The notes under the pieces were generated by a model, which had not been told where the DNA came from, did no database searches, and was given only the letters and a program-made list of their open reading frames with translations. Of a stretch of DNA of 64,000 nt, positions 57,671 through 64,000 are shown piece after piece. The DNA is taken from NCBI GenBank assembly GCA_963802575.1, contig CAWDJF010000001.1, forward strand, positions 1-64,000, in the 5' to 3' direction. This DNA comes from DATFTE01 sp963802575. GTDB taxonomy: Bacteria > Acidobacteriota > Terriglobia > Terriglobales > Acidobacteriaceae. Position numbers and translations under genes: made by a program. Each line of letters begins with the position of its first letter. The stretch's first letter is position 1.

Positions 57671-58531
57671 ATGCGCGCCGCCGCCATTCTCGGGCTGGGT
57701 TCTTCTCCCAAAAACCTGCACCCCTTCCAGAAAAACTGCGCTGCCGAGTGGACCCTCGGGCTGCCTGCGAGTACCGCCGATGCCGATGTGATCCTCATCT
57801 TCGGCGGCGACGGCACTATTCATCGACATTTGGAGGCGCTGGTGAACTTGAAGCTTCCGGTCCTAGTCGTACCTTGCGGAAGCGGAAACGATTTTGCGCG
57901 CTCCCTGAACCTGCGCAGCATGAAAGACTCGCTGGGCGTGTGGAAGAAGTTTGCCGCCGGCGCGGGCGACGTCAAGGCGATCGATTTGGGCGTGATTACG
58001 CCGCTCGGCGCCGGGAGCGGCTCCACTTATTTCTGCTGCGCCGGAGGCACCGGCCTCGATGCTGAGATCGCTCGCCGCGCAAACCGCATCCCTCGCTGGT
58101 TACGCGGACATGGCGGCTATCTACTGACCATGTTGCCGGCCCTTGCCACGTTCCAGCCCGTAATGACAAAAATCTCGGTCGCACGCAAAGATCAGTGGGA
58201 ATTGAAGATCGCCAAGCCGACCTTCGTCGCAGTGTTCGCCAACACTCCCGTGTATGGCGGCGGCATGAAGATCGCCCCTCGAGCCCTGCTCGACGACGGC
58301 CAGCTCGATGTCTGCATCGTTAGCGGCCTCGGCAAGTTCAAGCTCTTCTGTTTATTCCCAACGGTCTATTTCGGACGGCACCTGCAAGTTCCCGAAGTCG
58401 AATATTTCCAGGAGGCGCGTTTGCGGATTGAAACGGAGACTGCTCTCGACGTCTATGCGGACGGAGAGTACGTCTGCCGGACTCCGATTGAAGTTTCGGT
58501 AGCGGCAAAGGTGCTGAGGGTGCTGACGTAG
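57671..58531 (+). CDS. Diacylglycerol kinase-family lipid kinase
   Basis: The protein has 286 aa. The DAGK catalytic core is present: G-G-D-G-T at 45-49 and C-G-S-G-N-D-F-A-R (substrate/ATP loop), then A-P-R-A-L-L-D-D-G-Q-L-D-V-C-I-V. It resembles YegS/DgkB or bacterial lipid kinases that act on diacylglycerol or related lipids. The upstream gene tyrS is divergent. Confidence 0.9.
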   Translation: MRAAAILGLGSSPKNLHPFQKNCAAEWTLGLPASTADADVILIFGGDGTIHRHLEALVNLKLPVLVVPCGSGNDFARSLNLRSMKDSLGVWKKFAAGAGDVKAIDLGVITPLGAGSGSTYFCCAGGTGLDAEIARRANRIPRWLRGHGGYLLTMLPALATFQPVMTKISVARKDQWELKIAKPTFVAVFANTPVYGGGMKIAPRALLDDGQLDVCIVSGLGKFKLFCLFPTVYFGRHLQVPEVEYFQEARLRIETETALDVYADGEYVCRTPIEVSVAAKVLRVLT

Positions 58532-58563
58532 TAGGTCCGCGTCACACTCGCCCTTACATCCTT

Positions 58564-58665
58564 GACGTCATCCTGAGCCCGAAAGGGCGAAGGATCTGGC
58601 GCGCAGCATTTCGACGGACGTTCACAGTCACTGCTGCAGATCCCTCGCTTCGCTCGGGATGACGT
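58564..58665. repeat. Palindromic intergenic repeat, GACGTCATCC family (copy 3)
   Basis: Begins GACGTCATCCTGAGCCCGAA, contains GGATCTGGCG and GCAGATCCCTCGCTTCGC, ends CTCGGGATGACGT. The outer arms match those of copies 1 and 2, but the central loop is different. It lies between convergent genes. Confidence 0.75.
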
Positions 58666-58721
58666 TGGCTTTTTGTGATTAGCTGATTTTCTGCGAGTCA
58701 GCCGGCGGGACCCGTCGCTAC

Positions 58722-59465
58722 TTACAACCGCCCGGCAATTTTTTCTGCCATACTCTTGGCCGCCTGAGGAGTGATTTTCGCCACCCGCATATCCAGGTGC
58801 ACCATCACGTCTCCCTTGCGCATCAGCAGACCTGATCCCATCGGTTCCAGATACGCCTCGTCACCAATACCCGGCAGTGCTTGATAAGTTTCCATGCCGG
58901 CCGACACTTGCTTCATCGCAGCGTGAGCGATTTTAAGGGTCATCGCTCCGCCCTGCCAGGTGTACTGAATGGGAAGGGTCTCCGTGCCTCCCGCGCCGTA
59001 GTGATATTCGCAGGTGGTGATGCCGATCTGCGCGACCGATGTAACCGTCTGTCCGAGAGCTTTGCTCGCTTCTGCTGTCGTCAGCATGGCGCACGGCTCC
59101 CGCTTGCCGGTATAGGCAGGCGTGTCGCCTCCCATCTCGTGCGAGAACTGGCTGGCCCGCTGCTTCACGCGATAGCCGAGATAAACGCAGCTTCCCAGTC
59201 CAACCAAACCTACGAAGACGATTACGCCAAGAATCGCGAAGATCACCTTCAGCGCGGTGTTCGACCCGCCTCCGACCGGCGTTGATGTAACAGGAGGACC
59301 GGACGATGGCACACTTTGCCATTGGCTCGAAACTGGAGTCTCAACTGGAGTTGAGACTGGTCCCGATACCGGAGCGGACGGCGCCTGCACTGCGGCTCCG
59401 CAGTTCGAACAGAAATGGGTTCCTTCGGCGAGCGGCTTTCCACAACTCACGCAGAATGCTGCCAT
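58722..59465 (-). CDS. Zinc-ribbon, single-TM protein (247 aa)
   Basis: From MAAFCVSCG after AGGAGG. The N-terminal zinc ribbon (F-C-V-S-C-G and F-C-S-N-C-G) is followed by a Pro/Ser/Val-rich linker, a TM helix (V-I-F-A-I-L-G-V-I-V-F-V-G-L-V-G-L) and an extracytoplasmic domain with M-L-T-T-A-E-A-S-K-A-L-G-Q. It has the same layout as the broken gene at 32122-32764. Role unknown; perhaps a membrane regulator. Divergent from sppA. Confidence 0.82.
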   Translation of the reverse strand: MAAFCVSCGKPLAEGTHFCSNCGAAVQAPSAPVSGPVSTPVETPVSSQWQSVPSSGPPVTSTPVGGGSNTALKVIFAILGVIVFVGLVGLGSCVYLGYRVKQRASQFSHEMGGDTPAYTGKREPCAMLTTAEASKALGQTVTSVAQIGITTCEYHYGAGGTETLPIQYTWQGGAMTLKIAHAAMKQVSAGMETYQALPGIGDEAYLEPMGSGLLMRKGDVMVHLDMRVAKITPQAAKSMAEKIAGRL

Positions 59466-59613
59466 GCGACCCTCCTGCTGGTGCCGCGACATTCTGCCTG
59501 CGCCGGGGCGGCGACGCAATGCCTAATTGCGGTCCCCAAAGCCTTTCCGCAACTCGATGCCTGCGGCCGCGCGATACCGACAGCACTTTCCGGTGCTAAA
59601 CTAAGCTCAACTT

Positions 59614-60528
59614 ATGGCGGAAAATGGACGCTCCCGCACCTGGCTCTGGGTTCTGATTGGAGGAGGAGCCTTCTTCCTCTTTGTGCTGGCGGTATTCACG
59701 CTGGTGTATCTGGCCATGCACACCGGCGAACAAGCCAGTTCTTTCAATGGCTTCGGCGACAAGATCGGCGTCGTTGACCTCGAGGGCGTCATCCTCGATT
59801 CCACTACCGTCGTGCAACAGCTCAAGAAATTTGGGGACGACGACTCCATCAAAGGAATCATCATCAAGGTGAACTCCCCCGGCGGTGGCGTGGCCGCCTC
59901 CGAAGAGATTTACCGCGAGGTCAAGCGCATCCGCGATGAGAAAAAGAAGCGCATCGTAGCCTCAATCAGCACGGTGGGCGCGAGCGGCGCATACTACGTC
60001 TCATCCGCCACGAACAAGATTTACGCCGACAACGGCAGCGTCGTGGGTTCGATCGGCGTGATCGCCGAGTGGGTGAATTACGGAGACTTGCTGCGCTGGG
60101 CCAAGCTCAAGCAGGAAGTGCTGAAAGTAGGCGAGTTCAAAGACACCGGCGATCCCTCGCGCGAAATGACTCCCGCCGAACGCGCTTATATGCAGGGATT
60201 AATTGACAACATGTACACCCAGTTTGTGAGCGCCGTGGCCGAAGGACGCCACGCCAAAGTCGATGACATTAAGTTGATCGCCGATGGGCGCGTCTGGACA
60301 GGCGAACAGGCCCTGGGAATGAAGCTGATCGACCAGATCGCGGACTTCCAGGCGGCCGTCGACGATACCGCTAAGTCGCTGAACATTAAGGGGGAACCGG
60401 TTTTGGTGCGTCCTGATAAAGACCGCAAAACGCTGCTCGACCTGCTCTTCGGCGACGTTTCCCAATGGATTCCGACCAAAGAGAAGCTGATGGACCACAG
60501 TTTAGGGTTCTACTATCTCTGGAAATAG
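59614..60528 (+). CDS. sppA: Signal peptide peptidase SppA (short form)
   Basis: The protein has 304 aa with one N-terminal TM helix (V-L-I-G-G-G-A-F-F-L-F-V-L-A-V-F). The S49 catalytic pair is present: S124 in V-G-A-S-G-A-Y-Y and K176 in V-G-E-F-K-D. The I-K-V-N-S-P-G-G motif follows strand 2. This is the single-domain 36K type. It degrades signal-peptide remnants in the membrane, a possible actor for the microprotein signal sequences. Confidence 0.94.
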   Translation: MAENGRSRTWLWVLIGGGAFFLFVLAVFTLVYLAMHTGEQASSFNGFGDKIGVVDLEGVILDSTTVVQQLKKFGDDDSIKGIIIKVNSPGGGVAASEEIYREVKRIRDEKKKRIVASISTVGASGAYYVSSATNKIYADNGSVVGSIGVIAEWVNYGDLLRWAKLKQEVLKVGEFKDTGDPSREMTPAERAYMQGLIDNMYTQFVSAVAEGRHAKVDDIKLIADGRVWTGEQALGMKLIDQIADFQAAVDDTAKSLNIKGEPVLVRPDKDRKTLLDLLFGDVSQWIPTKEKLMDHSLGFYYLWK

Positions 60529-60704
60529 AAAAACCGGACGTCAGACATCGGACCTCAGAGGTCGGCAACCCGGGGTATCTGAATGAGAGCTTGCATAGAA
60601 CCCCTGAAATTTGAGAAGTTTATGGAGACCCATTCAGTGGCGGGAGGGATCTTGGGACCACAAACGCCACATAAATTTCTGCAAGTAGAACGGAGCAACA
60701 GCGT

Positions 60705-61040
60705 ATGACAAAGGCAGATCTGATCGATGAAGTTTCACGGCTGGCCGAGCTGACGCGGAAAGACAGCGAAGTCATTGTCGAGACTATCTTTGACAGCATC
60801 GTGCGCTCGTTGCGAGTGGGCGACAAGATCGAGATTCGCGGCTTTGGCAGTTTCCGCACCCGGCAACGCAAACCGCGCGTCGGACGCAATCCCAAAACCG
60901 GCGACCGCGTCGAAGTGCCTGCGAAAAAGATTCCTTTCTTCAAGCCCAGCAAGGAGTTGAAAGACCTGGTGAACAATGCGGCGCAAGCCGAACAGGCTGC
61001 GGCGGCGCAGACTCCTTCCACACCACCTCCAACCCAATAG
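60705..61040 (+). CDS. HU/IHF-family DNA-binding protein
   Basis: The protein has 111 aa. The family core begins M-T-K-A-D-L-I-D-E-V and includes I-E-I-R-G-F-G-S-F-R-T-R-Q-R-K-P-R-V-G-R-N-P-K-T-G and the beta-arm end P-A-K-K-I-P-F-F-K-P-S-K-E-L-K, with an Ala/Gln/Pro-rich tail of about 20 residues. This is nearer to the IHF-beta side of the family. Nucleoid structuring or site-specific bending is expected. Confidence 0.93.
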   Translation: MTKADLIDEVSRLAELTRKDSEVIVETIFDSIVRSLRVGDKIEIRGFGSFRTRQRKPRVGRNPKTGDRVEVPAKKIPFFKPSKELKDLVNNAAQAEQAAAAQTPSTPPPTQ

Positions 61041-61072
61041 AGAGTTCCGGCTCTATTTCAAATTAGACTCGT

Positions 61073-61744
61073 ATGTCCAAAGCCTATTTCACGCCCGAAG
61101 TGTTTCAGTTTCTCGCCCAACTCAAGCGCAACAACAAACGCGACTGGTTCCTGAAGAATAAAGCGCGCTACGAAACGCTGGCGAAACAGCCCAGCCTGAA
61201 CTTCATTACTGACTTCCAATTCCGGTTGTGTGCCGTCAGTCCGTGGATCAAAGCCGATCCCAAGCCGAACGGCGGATCGCTGATGCGCGTTTACCGCGAC
61301 ATCCGCTTTTCCCCGAACAAGACTCCTTACAAGACCAACATCGGGATGCACTTCCCGCACGCCGGATCGAACGAGAAAATTCATGGCGCGAGTTTTTATC
61401 TGCACGTCGCTCCGGGAGAAAGCTTTCTCGCCGGAGGCTGCTGGCATCCAGACCCCAAGTCGCTGGCCAAGATTCGCGACGCGATCGCATGGAAGAGCGC
61501 AGAGTGGAAGAAGGCCACGCGCGGGGTGGAACTGGGCGGAGACAAGTTGAGCCGTCCACCACGCGGCTATCGCCCCGATCATCCCATGATCGAAGATCTA
61601 AAGCGCAAAGACTTCATCGCCTCAATCGAATTCACCGACAAGCAAGTCTCAAGCGAGAAATTCATGAACGACGTGGTCGCTGGATGCAAGAAGTTGAAGC
61701 CGCTGGTGGGATTTCTGTCGGAGGCGGTGGGGCTGGGATTCTAG
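61073..61744 (+). CDS. DUF2461 family protein
   Basis: The protein has 223 aa. It begins with F-T-P-E-V-F-Q-F-L-A-Q-L-K-R-N-N-K-R-D-W-F, a family hallmark, and has R-D-I-R-F-S-P-N-K-T-P-Y-K-T-N-I-G and L-A-G-G-C-W-H-P. The family is of unknown biochemical function. It lies 32 bp after the HU/IHF gene and may be in the same transcript. Confidence 0.93.
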   Translation: MSKAYFTPEVFQFLAQLKRNNKRDWFLKNKARYETLAKQPSLNFITDFQFRLCAVSPWIKADPKPNGGSLMRVYRDIRFSPNKTPYKTNIGMHFPHAGSNEKIHGASFYLHVAPGESFLAGGCWHPDPKSLAKIRDAIAWKSAEWKKATRGVELGGDKLSRPPRGYRPDHPMIEDLKRKDFIASIEFTDKQVSSEKFMNDVVAGCKKLKPLVGFLSEAVGLGF

Positions 61745-62029
61745 ATCGCGTCTGGGGAAATGAAAACCGCAGAGGACCCGGGTCTGATCGTCGTATCAGG
61801 GCATCGCTTTATCGATGCCGTCGCTCCTATTTACTGGCCCCCAGGCGCCGCGTATAGCTAAAGGTACTGTCGCGTTAACCCAACTCCCATTTCTTAGAAT
61901 TGTCATTCCGAGAAGCGCAGCGACGAGAAATCTGCTGTCCTGTCCCTCCCTAATGCACGGCTTTCCAAATTCGGGAACGACTTGGGGAAGGGGACGACCT
62001 TCCAGTCGTGTCGTACAGCTGCCTGACTG
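61745..62029. other. Intergenic stretch with repeat fragments, no gene
   Basis: I see no CDS here. GTCATTCCGAGAAGCGCAGCG near 61902 is a fragment of the GTCATCC-type repeat family. GGGGACGACCTTCCAGTCGT near 61988 resembles a further palindromic type. The stretch separates two convergent genes. Confidence 0.5.
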
Positions 62030-63133
62030 TCAGCGACTCACTGGCAGATACACATCCGCAATCCTCCTCGCGAGACTCGCGGGCACCAGGTCGTCGCGAT
62101 TGGAAAGAATGATGATCGTTAATCCGCCTTCCGTAAACCGCTGAATCGTCGTGCGGAAGCCCACAGTCTCTCCGTAATGCCACATGCGGGCGTGGCCTTT
62201 GTAGGGGTTCAGGAACCATCCGAAGCCGTAGGCCGCGGGAGTGTTGTCAGGTTCCATGACAGAGTGGTCTGCAACCTGGACTGGCGTCCATGCAGGCTTC
62301 ATTTCCGCTTCGCTCAATAGCGTATGTTGCGCCAGAGCGCGATCCCATTTGGCGAGGTCTTCGATCGACGAGTAAACCCCGCCATCGCCCAACGTGGCTG
62401 AGGTGTCGCTTTGGTCGTTCCGCACCCAAGCACCGTTCTTTCTTGTATGGCCGTAGGCACGATTCGTGACTTCATTCTTCCCTTTCTCATAAGCTACGGT
62501 GTTGGTCATCTGCAGAGGGACAAAGACACGATCGTGAAGAAACTCGCCGAACGATTGGCCCGAGATCTTCTCCACCACCATCGCCAGCACTACGTATCCC
62601 GAGTTGCTGTAATCCCAATGCGTGCCGGGCGCAAACTTCGTCTTGCTCTGATGCTTCAGCAAGTCGAGCACCTCGGCATCGTGAATCTGCCGCAGCTTCT
62701 CTTCGGGAACGCCAGGCTGCGCCTGCATCAGATCTTCGTAGTCGAGCAGGCCCGAAGTGTGATTCAGCAGGTTTCGAACGGTGATCGCTTTTCCGTAGGC
62801 GGGAAAGTCAGGAAAGATGTCAGCGAGCCGATCTTCGTAGCGCAGCTTACCGTCGTGAACCAGCAGCATGACGGCCATCGCGGTGAATTGCTTGGTGCAG
62901 GATGCCAGCCGGAAATTGGTATGGCTGTCGATTTTGCGGAGCGTCTTCAGATCGGCAATGCCATATCCGCGCTCGAAGACGGCTTCGCCATTCTTGAAAA
63001 CCAGGACAGCAGCGCCCGGAGAATTTGGTTTTACGTTCGCGAAGAGAGCATCAATCTCCCTTGCACGATCCGTGTCATCGGCGTGCGCGGCGAGGGAGAT
63101 CAACAAGAGCGCCATCAGGCCTGCTCTCCTCAT
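62030..63133 (-). CDS. Class C beta-lactamase-like serine hydrolase, secreted
   Basis: The protein has 367 aa from MRRAGLMALLL, chosen for the ATGA overlap with the upstream YfiH/PgeF stop. A signal peptide ends near A-A-H-A-D. Active-site motifs are S-C-T-K (SxxK), Y-S-N-S-G-Y (YxN) and W-H-Y-G-E-T (HxG instead of KTG). These are the features of the beta-lactamase/transpeptidase-like family that includes esterases and D-aminopeptidases. Substrate unknown. Confidence 0.9.
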   Translation of the reverse strand: MRRAGLMALLLISLAAHADDTDRAREIDALFANVKPNSPGAAVLVFKNGEAVFERGYGIADLKTLRKIDSHTNFRLASCTKQFTAMAVMLLVHDGKLRYEDRLADIFPDFPAYGKAITVRNLLNHTSGLLDYEDLMQAQPGVPEEKLRQIHDAEVLDLLKHQSKTKFAPGTHWDYSNSGYVVLAMVVEKISGQSFGEFLHDRVFVPLQMTNTVAYEKGKNEVTNRAYGHTRKNGAWVRNDQSDTSATLGDGGVYSSIEDLAKWDRALAQHTLLSEAEMKPAWTPVQVADHSVMEPDNTPAAYGFGWFLNPYKGHARMWHYGETVGFRTTIQRFTEGGLTIIILSNRDDLVPASLARRIADVYLPVSR

Positions 63134-63978
63134 GGCTTGATTCCCGCAATCGCCAGCAACCGTCCCGCTGTGTCTTTTTCTTTTCGATAGGAGAACAGCA
63201 CATCCGTTCGGCACGAGGTGCAAAGCGGCGACGCGCTGATGTGCTTCGCGGGCACCCCGGCGTCGACCAACTGCCGTCGGTTGGCCTCGACTAGATCCAG
63301 GAAGATTTTCTTGGGCAACACGTGTTCGCTGTGTCCCGGTGCGCGCGCGGTCAAAAACAGCAGCGGATAGCGCTCGTGAATTTCGTCCGACTCTTTGGTC
63401 TCACGAAAGAGTTCATTGGCGTAGGCGAATTGCGACTCAAATCGATCGCGCACTTCCTGCCCCACCTGATAGCAGCAGTTGTGAACTCCCGGCCCAATGG
63501 TTGCGCGAATGTCTTTCGGTTGAGTCCCGAAGTGGCGTCTCATTTCGCCAACACCTTTTTCCACAATGCGCTGCACCGTACCGCGCCAGCCCGCGTGAAA
63601 CACGCCAATCGCGCGGCGTTTCGCATCCACCAGGATGACCGGCAGACAGTCAGCGGTTTGTATGGCAATCAGCAACCCGGGCGTGCGAGTAATGAGCCCG
63701 TCACCGGCAAGCTGTTGCTCCGGGACGCCCGTGACGTGATGAATCAGATCGGAATGAATCTGGCGAAGAATCACTAGCGGCCACGGTTTGGTTCTCGCGA
63801 GTTTCTTGATCAGCGCCGCGCGATTGCGCTCCACCGCTCGCCGCGAAGCGCTTTTCGTAAATCCGAGATTGCCGGAGGCACGCGTGGTGAAGGCATGCAC
63901 CAGCCACGGCAGTTTTTTCAGCGACGTCGATTGCAGCAAAACTTGTTTGGCAGGGACCTTGGTCGGCACGAGAATCAT
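63130..63978 (-). CDS. pgeF: YfiH/PgeF family protein (peptidoglycan editing / purine nucleoside phosphorylase-like)
   Basis: The protein has 282 aa. It has the multicopper-polyphenol-oxidase-like (DUF152) zinc site: H in R-Q-I-H-S-D, C in T-A-D-C-L-P-V, and H in F-H-A-G-W-R-G-T. Members of this family edit peptidoglycan precursors or act on purine nucleosides. The first residues are close to the window edge (about 22 bases), and upstream sequence is not visible. Its stop is shared with the start of the next gene. Confidence 0.92.
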   Translation of the reverse strand: MILVPTKVPAKQVLLQSTSLKKLPWLVHAFTTRASGNLGFTKSASRRAVERNRAALIKKLARTKPWPLVILRQIHSDLIHHVTGVPEQQLAGDGLITRTPGLLIAIQTADCLPVILVDAKRRAIGVFHAGWRGTVQRIVEKGVGEMRRHFGTQPKDIRATIGPGVHNCCYQVGQEVRDRFESQFAYANELFRETKESDEIHERYPLLFLTARAPGHSEHVLPKKIFLDLVEANRRQLVDAGVPAKHISASPLCTSCRTDVLFSYRKEKDTAGRLLAIAGIKP

Positions 63979-64000
63979 AGTACCAAGCCATTCGATTTCG

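Overview
The window reads as a chromosomal segment, GC-rich by eye, from a soil-type aerobic member of the Acidobacteriota (probably the Koribacter/Terriglobia side). This placement is inferred from an alternative complex III plus caa3-type oxidase cluster, a very small protein ending in a PD-x2-RY-x-RISRM tail, a DUF3857/transglutaminase/TPR protein, zinc-ribbon membrane proteins, and several families of short palindromic intergenic repeats. There is no rRNA gene and no intact tRNA.

Layout. (1) 1-2.9 kb: an accessory leftward gene train of five tightly packed or overlapping small genes (one with a sigma-region-2-like segment, one with a winged-helix look) with iteron-like direct repeats. (2) 2.9-4.5 kb: a gene desert that ends in the 5' half of a CAU-anticodon tRNA. 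Together these look like a decayed integrated element. (3) 4.6-8.4 kb: a 39-aa small protein, a sigma-54 activator fused to PilZ, and an operon-like group of a secreted subtilisin followed by two 33-aa microproteins. The subtilisin ends in ten hexapeptides of the type S-V-[IV]-W-G-[NS]; both microproteins end in the same hexad, SAVWGS. (4) 8.8-15.7 kb: a membrane HD-GYP/GAF/GGDEF/PilZ protein and a four-gene peptide ABC transporter. (5) 15.8-22.3 kb: a PilZ protein and a ribosomal-peptide-like cluster: ABC exporter, 59-aa two-cysteine precursor with a YxxP leader motif, Ser/His signal-peptidase-like protein, HPr-kinase-like protein, PqqD and a radical SAM/SPASM enzyme, with a divergent nucleotidyltransferase. 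(6) 22.3-32.8 kb: metabolic genes, including three disrupted by single-base frameshifts. (7) 32.9-45.3 kb: twelve leftward genes for alternative complex III (actA-F), a small membrane protein, SCO assembly factor and cytochrome caa3 oxidase, a quinol-to-oxygen chain. (8) 45.6-64 kb: aldehyde dehydrogenase, broken amidase and WG-repeat genes, DUF3857/TPR protein, S10 peptidase, purN, tyrS, lipid kinase, sppA, an HU/IHF-type protein, DUF2461, a class-C beta-lactamase-like hydrolase and a YfiH/PgeF protein.

The two parts most worth following are the subtilisin/VWGS-microprotein operon and the radical-SAM peptide cluster. At least five genes carry single-base frame breaks, several at homopolymer or short-repeat runs, so assembly indels must be separated from true gene decay before function is inferred.
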